From Streptomyces dysideae (GTDB lineage: Bacteria > Actinomycetota > Actinomycetes > Streptomycetales > Streptomycetaceae), in assembly GCF_001514305.1 (NCBI RefSeq), contig NZ_KQ949078.1, forward strand, positions 247,122 through 311,121: a stretch of DNA of 64,000 bases, in the 5' to 3' direction. The notes under the pieces are model-generated. The model searched no databases, was not told the origin of the DNA, and worked only from the letters and a program-made list of their open reading frames with translations. Within the stretch, counting starts at the first letter, position 1. Each line of letters opens with the position of its first letter. The position numbers and the translations under genes are program-made. Shown here piece by piece: positions 18,559-27,371 of this stretch.

Positions 18559-19518
18559 TCAGGGAAGCTCGAGTACGTAAACCGGCTCCCCGTCCTCGCT
18601 GGCGCCCCGGGAGTGGATGCAGGCGTGCTTGCGCAGCAGGCGCAGGCATTCGTTGACACGGTGCACCGAGAGTCCCGTACGGGCAGCGATCGACGCGAGC
18701 GGCTGACGCAGCTCGCCTTGCTCGACGAGAACCGGCGCGATCACCACCGCCACCGCCCACACGTCCGACGTCACGGACAGCCGATGCCGCCAGTCGGCCA
18801 GTACGGCTTCGGTGGTCGGGTGTGCGGAAAGGCCCGCCGCGGGTGCCGGGCGGTCGAGGGCCAGGACGTCGAGCCGGTTCGCGATGCGGTCCATGGCCTG
18901 GGCGATGGCCTGCTGCGCGGCGAGGGTGGCGCGCTGCATTTCCACCATCTCCTGTTGCAGGGCGAGTGACCTGTGCTGGGCGGCGGCGAGTTGTTCGTCG
19001 GCCTGAAGATTGCGCTCTTCGAGCCGGACGATGGCCTCGGCAACCTGCTCCGGCATCACGTACGCGATCGGGGCACCCGGGTCGGCGGGTTGTACCTCGG
19101 CCTCCTCAAGGGCGTAGGACCCCTCGCGCTGGACAGTCTCGATCACCTCGGCGACCCACTGCTTGAAGGGGGCGCAGGCGGGCTTCGTGCAGGCGTTGAC
19201 GAGAAGGATCAGGCCTTGGAGATCGATGAGATTCATGTCTCGGCGCCACTCTCTACCTGCGGGAATGCTGAGACCGTAACCTCCAGTTACGGTCTCGAGA
19301 ATCTCTCGGTGCTCCTCAGGGACATGGTCGGAGAGTGCCTTCCTCGAGTTGGTGTGCCCCAACTCCTTGCAGACATCCACCGCCGGGAACCAGTGCGTCC
19401 CGTCCGGCATCGTCAGCCTCCGGACCCGGGCCCCGGTGGCCGCGTACACGAAGTCGCCGGCATCGATCGCGTCGTGCTGTGTCCGCGGGTCGGGCTGGTG
19501 CTTGCTGGGTTCGATCAT
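18559..19518 (-). CDS. BRO-N domain protein with C-terminal winged helix (copy 1)
   Basis: A 319-residue protein. Residues about 20-135 form a BRO-N/antirepressor-type domain (FVYAATGARVRRLTMPDGTHWFPAVDVCKELG and the later NLIDLQGLILLVNACTKP are split by a variable loop). A coiled-coil region (about 170-225) follows, then a C-terminal region that reads like a winged helix (LASIAARTGLSVHRVNECLRLL). The start is ATG 19518 with GGAGG eight bases upstream. BRO-N proteins are known from phages and DNA viruses, but no phage genes are adjacent. A clear paralogue is at 34211-35131. A role in DNA binding or gene control is inferred only. Confidence 0.82.
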   Translation of the reverse strand: MIEPSKHQPDPRTQHDAIDAGDFVYAATGARVRRLTMPDGTHWFPAVDVCKELGHTNSRKALSDHVPEEHREILETVTGGYGLSIPAGREWRRDMNLIDLQGLILLVNACTKPACAPFKQWVAEVIETVQREGSYALEEAEVQPADPGAPIAYVMPEQVAEAIVRLEERNLQADEQLAAAQHRSLALQQEMVEMQRATLAAQQAIAQAMDRIANRLDVLALDRPAPAAGLSAHPTTEAVLADWRHRLSVTSDVWAVAVVIAPVLVEQGELRQPLASIAARTGLSVHRVNECLRLLRKHACIHSRGASEDGEPVYVLELP

Positions 19519-19690
19519 GTGAACCACCTCCGTCGCGGACGGTATGGCGGAGCAAATCGAATATGCCAACTCACGCGAGAAGCTTCACGATCGCGAGGGG
19601 AAAGATCGCCGATTCCCCAACGGGACGTCATCGGCAGGTGTATGACGGAGGGCCTCCATTACGGTGCCCGCCGGGCAGGCCGCCCAAGGC

Positions 19691-19728
19691 AGAAGGGGCC
19701 CACCGCTCATCGGCGGCGGGCCCCTTCT
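19691..19728 (-). terminator. Terminator of the carboxypeptidase gene
   Basis: An 11-bp stem AGAAGGGGCCC/GGGCCCCTTCT with additional inner pairing, 25 bases beyond the stop at 19753. Confidence 0.8.
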
Positions 19729-19752
19729 CTCACGTACCTCTGTGCCGGTGGG

Positions 19753-20655
19753 TCAGCCCAGCTTCGCGAACCCGTAGTTCATGAGCTTCTTCGCGTCCGT
19801 CGCCCGCTGGGTGCTGCTCGTAGAGGCGAGGACCGTGCCGATGACCGTCTTGCCGTTGCGGGTGGCGGCGAAGACGAGGCAGTACTTGGCCTCGGGGCCG
19901 GAGCCGGTCTTCACGCCGATCGTGCCGGTGTAGCTGCCGAGGAGGGTGTTGGTGTTCTTCCACGCGGCCATCGTGCGGGTGGAGCCGGTCTTGGTGATCG
20001 TCTTGGCGGTGTACGACTTCGTCTTGACGATCGTGCGGAACGTGGAGCTCTTCAGCGCGCTGCGGGTGAGCTTCGTCAGGTCGCGCGGTGTCGAGTAGTT
20101 GGCGCCGTTGCCGATGCCGTCGAACGAGTCGAAGTGGGTGTTCTTCAGGCCCAGGTTCTTCGCGGTGGTGTTCATCTTGCCGATGAACGACTTCACGCGT
20201 GCCGCCCGCGTCGTGCCGGTGCCGAACTTGTCGGCGAGGGCGTACGCCGCGTCGCAGCCCGACGGCAGCATCAGGCCGTAGAGCAGCTGGCGGACGGTGA
20301 CCTTGTCGCCGACGATGAGCCGGGCGGACGAGGCGTTGTTCTTCACGATGTAGTCGCTGTACGCCATCTGGATCTTGACCTTGGCGTTCAGGTTGAGGTT
20401 CGGCTGCGCGAGCACGACCTTCGCGGTCATGATCTTGGTCGTGGAGCCGGTGGAGCGCTTGGTGTCCGCGGCCTTGGTGTACAGCGTCTTGCCGTTCGCG
20501 TTGTTCATCACGTAGCCGCCCTTGGCGGCGATCGTGGGCGCGGTGACGGCCTGCGCGGGCGCCGCGGAGAGGGCAACGGTCGCGAGCATCGCGCCACTGG
20601 TCACGGTGACGGCGGCAGCTCGGCGGATACGGATGCCCTGAATGCCGATTATCAA
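19753..20655 (-). CDS. Secreted D-alanyl-D-alanine carboxypeptidase
   Basis: A penicillin-binding-protein-5-like serine peptidase that trims peptidoglycan stem peptides. Signature motifs are STTK (nucleophile Ser in STGSTTKIMTA), PSGCDAAYAL where most relatives have SGN, and VKTGSG. A signal peptide (RIRRAAAVTVTSGAMLATVALSAAPAQA) precedes. I place the start at TTG 20655 (LIIGIQGIRIRR), giving 300 residues and a normal signal peptide with GGGG upstream; the longer frame back to 20829 would add an unlikely hydrophilic leader. The Asn-to-Cys change in the second motif should be noted. It is followed by a strong terminator. Confidence 0.85.
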   Translation of the reverse strand: MIIGIQGIRIRRAAAVTVTSGAMLATVALSAAPAQAVTAPTIAAKGGYVMNNANGKTLYTKAADTKRSTGSTTKIMTAKVVLAQPNLNLNAKVKIQMAYSDYIVKNNASSARLIVGDKVTVRQLLYGLMLPSGCDAAYALADKFGTGTTRAARVKSFIGKMNTTAKNLGLKNTHFDSFDGIGNGANYSTPRDLTKLTRSALKSSTFRTIVKTKSYTAKTITKTGSTRTMAAWKNTNTLLGSYTGTIGVKTGSGPEAKYCLVFAATRNGKTVIGTVLASTSSTQRATDAKKLMNYGFAKLG

Positions 20656-20894
20656 GTGAGGTACCCCGATTAAGTTGAATGCGGCTGTGATGCGGCCGAG
20701 TTGAGGTCTGGGGCCATGGTGGCCGTGGAGGCGAGAAGGGGGCCGCACGTGTGTGACACGTGAGTAGCACAGAAGGTTGTGGGGTGGTTGGGCGGGGTCG
20801 CGTATTCGCGGGTAGGCCGGCTCTGGCATCTGGGTTTGTTTCGCATGCTGGGACGTATCCCCTCATGCGTACGTGTTGTATCTATGCTGTCGAC

Positions 20895-21548
20895 ATGAGC
20901 AGCCTCGCCGTCAGGCAACCCCCCGCCGCCGACCGCGTCTACACCCACGTCAAGCAGGCCGTCCTGGAGCGCCGTTACGAGGGCGGGACCCTCCTCACCG
21001 AGGGCGAGCTCGCCGAGGCCGTCGGGGTGTCGCGGACGCCGGTGCGGGAGGCGCTGCTGCGGCTTGAGGTCGAGGGGCTGATCAAGCTCTACCCGAAGAA
21101 GGGCGCGCTGGTGCTGCCGGTCTCCGCGCAGGAGATCGCCGATGTGGTGGAGACGCGGCTGCTGGTGGAGGAGCACGCGGCCAGGAAGGCCGTGCCCGCC
21201 CCCGCCGGGCTGGTCGCGCGGCTCGAGGAACTGCTCGCCCGGCAGAAGGAGCAGGCCGCCGCCGGGGACCTCGCCGCGGCCGCCGTCACCGACCGCTGCT
21301 TCCACGCCGAGATCGTCCGCAGCGGCGGGAACGAGATCCTCTCCCGGCTCTACGACCAGCTGCGCGACCGGCAGTTGCGGATGGGCGTCGCCGTCCTGCA
21401 CTCCCATCCCGACCGGATCGCCAAGACCCTCGTCGAGCACGAGGAGATCCTGAACGCCCTGCGCTCGGGGGATGCGGAGGAGGCCGTGACGGTGGTCCGG
21501 CGGCACGTCGGCTGGTTCTCCCATCTGGCCCGGGGCGAGGCGCGATGA
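20895..21548 (+). CDS. GntR-family regulator, FadR/FCD type
   Basis: A 217-residue regulator with an N-terminal winged helix (residues about 12-75, ELAEAVGVSRTPVREALLRLEVEGL) and a C-terminal all-helical FCD ligand-binding domain (DRCFHAEIVRSGGNEIL, LVEHEEILNALRSGD) whose Asp/His residues usually bind a metal and an organic acid. ATG 20895 was selected because the domain starts soon after; the frame is open further upstream. It overlaps the next gene by four bases (ATGA), so it probably controls that MFS transporter. Confidence 0.9.
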   Translation: MSSLAVRQPPAADRVYTHVKQAVLERRYEGGTLLTEGELAEAVGVSRTPVREALLRLEVEGLIKLYPKKGALVLPVSAQEIADVVETRLLVEEHAARKAVPAPAGLVARLEELLARQKEQAAAGDLAAAAVTDRCFHAEIVRSGGNEILSRLYDQLRDRQLRMGVAVLHSHPDRIAKTLVEHEEILNALRSGDAEEAVTVVRRHVGWFSHLARGEAR

Positions 21549-22840
21549 GCAGCGCCGCACTGCCCGGTGATCCGCCCGGCGGACGCCGTGCCGTCGCCGT
21601 CTGGGGCATAGGCGTCGCCGTCTACTTCGTCGCCGTCGTCTTCCGCACGTCCCTCGGTGTCGCCGGCCTCGACGCCGCCGACCGCTTCCATGTCAACGCC
21701 TCCGCGCTGTCGACCTTCTCGATCCTTCAGCTGCTCGTGTACGCGGGCATGCAGATACCCGTGGGGGTACTGGTCGACCGGCTCGGCACCAAGAAGGTGC
21801 TGGGGCTGGGGGCGGTGCTCTTCACGGTCGGGCAGCTCGGGTTCGCCTTCTCACCCTCGTACGGCATGGCGCTCGCCTCGCGCGCGCTGCTCGGGTGCGG
21901 AGACGCGATGACGTTCATCAGCGTGCTGCGGCTGGGCGCGCGGTGGTTCCCGGCGCGGCGCGGGCCGCTGGTCGCGCAGTTCGCGGGGCTGGTGGGGATG
22001 GCCGGGAACCTGGTGTCCACGCTGGTGCTGGCCCGGCTGCTGCACGGGGTGGGGTGGACCGCGGCCTTCGCGGGGAGCGCGGTGGCGGGGGCCGTGGTGC
22101 TCGTACTGGTGCTGCTGTTCCTGAAGGACCATCCCGAGGGGCACGAGCCGGAGCCGCTCCCGCATCAGGGCGTGGCCTACGTACGGCGGCAGATCGCGGC
22201 GTCATGGCGGGAGCCGGGGACGCGGCTCGGGCTGTGGGTGCACTTCACGACGCAGTTCCCGGCGATGGTGTTCCTGCTGCTGTGGGGGATGCCGTTCCTG
22301 GTGGAGGCGCAGGGGCTGTCGCGGGCGACGGCCGGCGAACTGCTCACGCTCGTCGTGCTGTCGAACATGGTCGTCGGGCTGGTCTACGGGCAGGTCGTCG
22401 CACGGCATCACGGGGCGCGGCTGCCGTTGGCGCTGGGGACCGTGGGGGCTACGGCCGTGCTGTGGGCGGCGACGCTCGGGTATCCCGCCGCGCATGCCCC
22501 GATGTGGCTGCTGGTGGTGCTGTGTGCCGTGCTCGGTGCGTGCGGGCCGGCCTCGATGCTCGGGTTCGACTTCGCGCGGCCGGCGAATCCGCCGGAGCGG
22601 CAGGGGACGGCGTCCGGGATCACGAACATGGGGGGCTTCGTCGCCTCGATGACGACGCTGTTCGCGGTCGGGGTGCTGTTGGATGCGACCGGGGACGAGT
22701 ACCGGGTGGCGTTCTCGGCGGTGTTCGTTCTGCAGGCGCTGGGGGTGAGCCAGATTCTGCGGTTGCGGAAGCAGGCGGCTCGGCGGGAGCGGGAGCGGTT
22801 GGTTGCGAGCCGGGTGGAGACGGTGCATGTGCCGGCGTAG
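21545..22840 (+). CDS. MFS transporter
   Basis: A 431-residue major facilitator with about twelve hydrophobic helices. The inter-helix motif GVLVDRLGTKKVLGLG (helices 2-3) is the standard MFS loop signature. It resembles members of the sugar-phosphate/organic anion class more than drug exporters, but this is a weak call. Translational coupling to the FCD regulator suggests uptake or efflux of the same small organic acid that the regulator senses. Confidence 0.9.
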   Translation: MSSAALPGDPPGGRRAVAVWGIGVAVYFVAVVFRTSLGVAGLDAADRFHVNASALSTFSILQLLVYAGMQIPVGVLVDRLGTKKVLGLGAVLFTVGQLGFAFSPSYGMALASRALLGCGDAMTFISVLRLGARWFPARRGPLVAQFAGLVGMAGNLVSTLVLARLLHGVGWTAAFAGSAVAGAVVLVLVLLFLKDHPEGHEPEPLPHQGVAYVRRQIAASWREPGTRLGLWVHFTTQFPAMVFLLLWGMPFLVEAQGLSRATAGELLTLVVLSNMVVGLVYGQVVARHHGARLPLALGTVGATAVLWAATLGYPAAHAPMWLLVVLCAVLGACGPASMLGFDFARPANPPERQGTASGITNMGGFVASMTTLFAVGVLLDATGDEYRVAFSAVFVLQALGVSQILRLRKQAARRERERLVASRVETVHVPA

Positions 22841-22963
22841 TCGCGCGGGGGCGCAGGCCGGCGGGCCGGGACCAGGGTGAGGTGGGCGAAGCCCGGGATG
22901 CCGCCGGACAGCATGGATATCGCTGCCCGGCGTCAGAACGTCCCGTCGTTTCCCTACTGCTCC

Positions 22964-23788
22964 CTACTGCGTCACCACGAAGTTCCGCAGGATCGCGCCC
23001 GACAGTTCCGGATCGCCCTCCGCCTTCACCCGGTCCGCCGCCGCCTCCGGCGTCACGCGGCCGCAGGCCAGGCGGACGTAGGTTTCCCAGTCGAGGGTGA
23101 GGGTGGCGGCGGGGCCCAGGGCGGGGGCCGTTTCGAGGGTGCCGCGGCCCTGGATGTCCACGCGGATCGTGCGGAGGAACTCGATCGGGCCGTGGACGTC
23201 GAAGACGATCGCCGAGCTGCGGGGCGCGTTCGACCTGTTGGCGACGATCTCGGGGAGCGCGTCCAGCAGGACGTCGCGGGCCACGTGCGCGCCGGGGGAG
23301 TCGAGGTTGCCGGGGCGGCCGAGGGCGGTGCGCAGGTCCTGTTCGTGGACCCAGATGTCGAAGGCGTGGCCCCGCATGGCCTCTTCCAGGGTGAGCTCGG
23401 TGCCCAGCGGGCCGCGCACCTTGGTGCCGGGATCGCGGGACTCGTTCCGGAGCTGGCGGTTGCGGCGGATGATCGTGTACTCGAGCTCGGACGTCATCTC
23501 CGGCGCCGTGTGGTGGCGGCGGACGTCGACCTGCATCTCCATGTAACGCTGGTGGTCGTTGGTGACGTGGAACAGGTCGCGCGGAAGCGTGTGGATGGGG
23601 CGCGGGTCGCCCAGCATCTCGTTGTCCAGGCCGATCACATGGGAGATCACATCCCGGACCGACCAGGCCGGGCACGGCGTCCGCCGGTTCCACTCCCCTT
23701 CCACGAGCGGCTGCACCAGCTCGGATATTGCTTCGATGGAGTGGGTCCAGGCGTCGGCGTAGGGCTGGAGGGTGGGATGCAGACTCAC
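22964..23788 (-). CDS. Mycothiol-dependent maleylpyruvate isomerase-like protein
   Basis: A 274-residue MDMPI/DinB-like protein. The N-terminal four-helix domain begins with the typical hydrophobic pattern and has PCPAWSVRDVISHVIGLDNEM, where the His is a usual metal ligand, and HAFDIWVHEQDLRTALGRPG. The C-terminal about 80 residues match the SCP2-like end of this family (GPAATLTLDWETYVRLACGR). Members use mycothiol in isomerisation or transfer reactions, or have unknown roles. ATG 23788 is the start. A 10-bp tandem duplication TCCCTACTGC lies across its stop codon (22951-22970). Confidence 0.85.
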   Translation of the reverse strand: MSLHPTLQPYADAWTHSIEAISELVQPLVEGEWNRRTPCPAWSVRDVISHVIGLDNEMLGDPRPIHTLPRDLFHVTNDHQRYMEMQVDVRRHHTAPEMTSELEYTIIRRNRQLRNESRDPGTKVRGPLGTELTLEEAMRGHAFDIWVHEQDLRTALGRPGNLDSPGAHVARDVLLDALPEIVANRSNAPRSSAIVFDVHGPIEFLRTIRVDIQGRGTLETAPALGPAATLTLDWETYVRLACGRVTPEAAADRVKAEGDPELSGAILRNFVVTQ

Positions 23789-23967
23789 GGAACGGGACCC
23801 CTCGGCGGTGGGAACTCGGGCTGGTGGTGGCGGCGGTGCCAGTGGGAGGTGGCTGTCGGCGGGTGTCTTGGAACGCTAAGTTACGCTGCTGCGAGGCACC
23901 CCGGCAGTGCTTTCGTGTGACGATCGTAGGCCCGTATCGACAGGTCGAATGCCAGGACGGTGGTAGT

Positions 23968-24774
23968 GTGCGCGCCTCGCTGATCCAGATCGCCGTAGAT
24001 GAGGGCGAATCGGTTGAATCTCGTAGGAGGCGGATGGCTTCGCTGGTACGGGGTCAGGCGGGCACCGACCTCGTCGTGCTGCCGGAGCTGTGGACCACGG
24101 GGGCGTTCGCGTACGAGGAGTTCGGGAGCGAGGCCGAGCCGCTCGAGGGGCCGACGTACGAAGCGATGGCCAAGGCGGCGAGCGACGCCGGTGTGTGGCT
24201 GCACGCCGGGTCGATTCCCGAGCGCACCCCGGAAGGGCCGCTCTACAACACCTCCCTCGTCTTCTCTCCCTCCGGTGACCTGGCCGCCGCGTACCGGAAG
24301 ATCCACCGCTTCGGGTTCGACAAGGGTGAGGCCGTGCTGATGGGGGCCGGGGCGGAACTGGTCACGGTCCGGCTGCCCGAGACCGTCCTCGGTGTGGCCA
24401 CCTGTTACGACCTCCGGTTCCCCGAGCTCTTCCGTGGGCTGGTCGACCTCGGTGCCGAGGTCTTCGTCCTCCCGGCGGGCTGGCCTGAGCGCCGCCGGGC
24501 GCACTGGACGCTGCTGGCTCAGGCACGGGCGGTGGAGAACCAGGCGTTCGTACTCGCCTGTGGAACGGCCGGCACCCACGCGGGGGTTCCGCAGGCCGGT
24601 CACTCGATCGTGGTCGACCCGTGGGGCGAGGTGCTGGCGGAGGCCGGACCGGACGAGGAGATCCTCACCGTCGACTTCGACCCGACGAAGGTGACGACGA
24701 CGAGGAACCAGTTCCCGGCGCTGAAGGACCGGATGCTGGGGCTGCAACCCCCGCGCCGTCAGCCGGACCGTTAG
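23968..24774 (+). CDS. Carbon-nitrogen hydrolase (nitrilase superfamily)
   Basis: A 268-residue amidase/nitrilase-fold enzyme. The Glu-Lys-Cys triad is visible: Glu in LPELWTTGA, Lys in AYRKIHRFGF and Cys in VATCYDLRFPE. Members hydrolyse omega-amides, carbamoyl compounds or nitriles; this one is closest in look to the omega-amidase/Nit-like branch. GTG 23968 (VRASLIQIAVDE) was chosen as the start since the domain begins at once; there is no strong ribosome site, so leaderless translation is possible. Divergent from the MDMPI-like gene. Confidence 0.9.
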   Translation: MRASLIQIAVDEGESVESRRRRMASLVRGQAGTDLVVLPELWTTGAFAYEEFGSEAEPLEGPTYEAMAKAASDAGVWLHAGSIPERTPEGPLYNTSLVFSPSGDLAAAYRKIHRFGFDKGEAVLMGAGAELVTVRLPETVLGVATCYDLRFPELFRGLVDLGAEVFVLPAGWPERRRAHWTLLAQARAVENQAFVLACGTAGTHAGVPQAGHSIVVDPWGEVLAEAGPDEEILTVDFDPTKVTTTRNQFPALKDRMLGLQPPRRQPDR

Positions 24775-24786
24775 TCGGCCCGGCCG

Positions 24787-25284
24787 TCAGTCCGACTCCC
24801 GTTCCCTCTCCGCCAGATGGATCACGCACACCGCCACCGCGATCAGCAGCGCCGGATCCACGTCCTCCCGTACGACGTCCACGCCGTACGTCTCCCGCAC
24901 CCGCAGCCACCGCCGGGACACCACCGCCAGCAGTTCGCCGTCGTACTCGACGGCGAACTCCCGGTCGAGGATCTTGCCGCTGACGTCGAGTTCCGTGCTG
25001 CCGTCCGCCAGGGACACCCGGTAGTGGTTGCGCAGCAGGGACAGCCGCTTGCGGCGGATCGTCGCCAGGGGGTCGCCGTCCCGCTCGATGACCATCGTGT
25101 CGCGCAGGGCGAACATCTTGTGGCGGATGTCGATGAGGACGCGCCCCTGCGTGTCCTTCAGCTCGAAGGTGTCCCGCAGCCGCATCGCCTTGCCGTCGAC
25201 GAGGAACACCTTGTTGCCGCGGTCGTCCTCGATCCAGTAGTCGTCGCCGATGCCGAGGAGCCGGTCGCGTACGAGGAATCTCAT
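24787..25284 (-). CDS. LURP-one-related protein
   Basis: A 165-residue single-domain beta-barrel protein of the LOR/DUF567 (YxjI, tubby-like) family. The pattern RNKVFLVDGKAMRLRDTF-like strand pairs, then ALRDTMVIERDGDPLATI and GSTELDVSGKILDREF, is typical. Biochemical role is unknown; relatives may bind membranes. The start overlaps the stop of the GlxA-type regulator gene by four bases, so the two form an operon. Confidence 0.85.
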   Translation of the reverse strand: MRFLVRDRLLGIGDDYWIEDDRGNKVFLVDGKAMRLRDTFELKDTQGRVLIDIRHKMFALRDTMVIERDGDPLATIRRKRLSLLRNHYRVSLADGSTELDVSGKILDREFAVEYDGELLAVVSRRWLRVRETYGVDVVREDVDPALLIAVAVCVIHLAERERESD

Positions 25285-26270
25285 ACGGTCACCGGTTCCC
25301 CGCCGGCGGGTCCGAAACGCCGCCGGTAGGCCGACGGGCTGAGTCCCGTCTCGCGCCGCAGCCGCGCCCGGAGGTTGGCGGCGGTCCCCAGGCCGGTCCT
25401 CGCGGCCACCACGTCCAGCCGTTCCTCACCCCGCTCGATCAGCCGGCACGCCAGCGCCACCCGCTCCCCGGTCAGCCACGCCAGCGGCGTCGTCCCCAGC
25501 TGCGCCCGGAAGCGCCGGTGGAGGGTCGCCGGCGACACCGCCGCCCGCGCGGCCAGCTCGGCCACACTCAGCGGCTCGCCCAGCCGTTCCTGCGCCCAGG
25601 CCAGCAGCGGGCCCAGCGACTCGTCGGGCACCTCGGGCACCGGGCGTTCCACGAACTGCCGCTGTCCGCCGTCCCGGTGAGCGGCGAAGACGAGCCGCCG
25701 GGAGACGTGGTTGGCGATCTCGGCGCCATGGTCCCGGCGTACGACGTGCAGGCCCAGATCGAGCGCCGACGCGCTGCCGGACGCGGTGAGGATGTCCCCG
25801 TCGTCCACGAACAGCACGTCCGGCTCCAGCCGTACCCGCGGAAAACGCGCCCGGAAGGCCTTCGCCCACATCCAGTGGCACGCCGCCCGCCGTCCGTCCA
25901 GCAGGCCGGCCTCCGCCATCGTGAAGGCACCGGAGCAGAAGCCGAGCAGGCGGGCGCCACGCGCGTGTGCCTGGCGTACGGCGTCCAGCACCTCCGGCGA
26001 GCGGGGGGCGTCCGTGTCCGGGCGGTTCGGCACGATCAGGGTGTCCGCCGTCTCCGCCGCCTCCAGCCCGGCCACCCCGGTGAGCGTGAAGAAGCCGTCC
26101 CGCATGCGGGTCTCGGGGCCGGCCGCGCAGAGCGTGAAGTCGTACAGCTCCCGGCCCAGCTCGGGCCGCCGCAGCCCGAACACCTCGATGGCACAGCTCA
26201 TCTCGAAGGGGTTCGAGTTCTCGTCGACGACCAGGACCACGCGATGCGGTTGAGAGGATCCTTGCGGCAT
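25281..26270 (-). CDS. GlxA-type AraC-family regulator with DJ-1/PfpI domain
   Basis: A 329-residue regulator. The N-terminal DJ-1/PfpI-like domain (about residues 10-185) has the nucleophile-elbow-like GFCSGAF and is expected to sense a ligand. The C-terminal AraC domain (about 230-320) has two helix-turn-helix motifs (VAELAARAAVSPATLHRRFRA and LDVVAARTGLGTAANLRARL). It is followed directly by the LURP-one gene (ATGA overlap) and is divergent from the cupin gene, with 52 bp between the starts; it may control either. Confidence 0.92.
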   Translation of the reverse strand: MPQGSSQPHRVVLVVDENSNPFEMSCAIEVFGLRRPELGRELYDFTLCAAGPETRMRDGFFTLTGVAGLEAAETADTLIVPNRPDTDAPRSPEVLDAVRQAHARGARLLGFCSGAFTMAEAGLLDGRRAACHWMWAKAFRARFPRVRLEPDVLFVDDGDILTASGSASALDLGLHVVRRDHGAEIANHVSRRLVFAAHRDGGQRQFVERPVPEVPDESLGPLLAWAQERLGEPLSVAELAARAAVSPATLHRRFRAQLGTTPLAWLTGERVALACRLIERGEERLDVVAARTGLGTAANLRARLRRETGLSPSAYRRRFGPAGGEPVTV

Positions 26271-26322
26271 GTGCGATTTCTAGCACTCGTACGCCGCCCC
26301 GGGCACCCCGCACGATGACGGC

Positions 26323-26715
26323 ATGCCTCAGGAACCCGTCTCCCTCGCCCAGGCCCTCGCCTCCTTCAGCGACCGGTGGAGCCCGCGTATCGTCACCGCC
26401 GTCAACGACTACGACGTCCGGATCGCCAAGGTCCACGGCGAGCACGTCTGGCACGTGCACGACCACACCGACGAGTTCTTCCTGGTCCTCGACGGCGAAC
26501 TGCACATCTCCCTACGGGAGAGGGAAGGCGAGCGCACGGTCGTCCTGCCCCGCGGCAGCGTGTTCACGGTCCCGCGCGGCACCGAGCACAAGCCGTACAC
26601 GCCCGTCCCGACCGCCCTCCTCCTGTTCGAACCCACCGGCACGCTCACCGTCGGCGACCGCCACGACGACGTACCGGACCACGTGGACGCCACCACCGGG
26701 CATGCGCTGACGTGA
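26323..26715 (+). CDS. Single-domain cupin protein
   Basis: A 130-residue small cupin. The metal motif of cupin box 1 is seen as WHVHDHTDEFFLVLDGEL, and box 2 as PRGTEHKPYTP. Members may be enzymes or metal-bound sensors; no substrate can be deduced. The short 52-bp divergent gap to the GlxA-type regulator makes co-regulation likely. Confidence 0.87.
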   Translation: MPQEPVSLAQALASFSDRWSPRIVTAVNDYDVRIAKVHGEHVWHVHDHTDEFFLVLDGELHISLREREGERTVVLPRGSVFTVPRGTEHKPYTPVPTALLLFEPTGTLTVGDRHDDVPDHVDATTGHALT

Positions 26716-26744
26716 CTGTCAGTGCCGGGTGGCACCCTTGATCC

Positions 26745-27001
26745 ATGACCGATTCCGCCCCGGCCCCGACTGCCCGCCGTGCCCGGGTCCGCGCCCCAGA
26801 GCTGACCGGCAAGGGCGGCTGGCTGAACACGGGCGGCCGTCCGTACAGCCTCGCCGACCTGCGGGGACGCATCGTCGTCCTGGACTTCTGGCCTGCCATG
26901 TGCACCAGCTGGACTGGGGTGTGCCCGTCCGGCTCACGGACGAGGGCGCCGGCCGTCTTCCGCTGGTGCTCGCCGGGTTGGACACCACTCAGGCGCCGTA
27001 A
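26745..27001 (+). pseudogene. Remnant of thioredoxin-like/NHL-repeat protein gene
   Basis: The first 47 codons (MTDSAPAPTARRARV, then GKGGWLNTGGRPYSLADLRG and VVLDFW) are the start of the actinobacterial thioredoxin-like protein with NHL repeats. Right after LDFW the sequence jumps to what I recognise as the C-terminus of the same family, read in another frame: ACHVHQLDWGVPVRLTDEGA to LAGLDTTQAP and a stop at 26999-27001. The middle of about 500 codons, including the thioredoxin active site and all NHL repeats, is missing. The product as it stands is a frameshifted short peptide, so the gene is dead by internal deletion. Confidence 0.82.
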
Positions 27002-27275
27002 CCGTCGCTGTATCCGTCCCGCCGGTGGCGGTGCGGCTCTTCGTCGATGACCGGTGTCGAGGGCGGCACCACCACGCGCCGCCGCCGCGCGATGCTGCTG
27101 AACGTCGTGACCCCGATCAGCCCGACGATCATCAGGATGATGCCGACCAGGTCGAGGTTGACCCCCTCCATCTCCCAGTCGGTCGCGAACGTGAGGATGG
27201 CTCCCGCGGCGATGAGAATGATGCACCCTCCCCCACTCTCGGCTTCGCTCGAGCGGGGGGACCCCCATGGCCCAT
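26989..27275 (-). pseudogene. DUF6458-type small membrane protein, start disrupted
   Basis: The frame encoding GGCIILIAAGAILTFATDW and NLDLVGIILMIVGLIGV with a basic/Pro tail is a DUF6458 two-helix membrane protein, which normally starts MGxGG. Here the normal ATG (27273-27275 on the reverse strand, with AGGGAGG upstream) is separated from the body by the 43-bp palindromic element (27227-27269) and is out of frame with it. In the body's own frame I find no ATG, GTG or TTG after the inserted block. The insert therefore seems to have broken the gene. Its end overlaps the neighbouring remnant by 13 bp. Confidence 0.75.
27227..27269. repeat. Dispersed palindromic element, copy 2
   Basis: Differs from the copy in moeA (2531-2573) at one base (CTT for CCT). 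It sits at the start codon of the DUF6458 gene. The same core design, C-run, CTCGAG and G-run ending in ACCCCCATG, is preserved. Confidence 0.88.
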
Positions 27276-27371
27276 TCGTGTCGCCTCCCTGAAAGGTCCG
27301 GTCGTTCCGGTCCGGGACGCCCGGGTACCCCGGTCGGCAACACCCATGCGATGACAGGGCCCTTGGGACCG

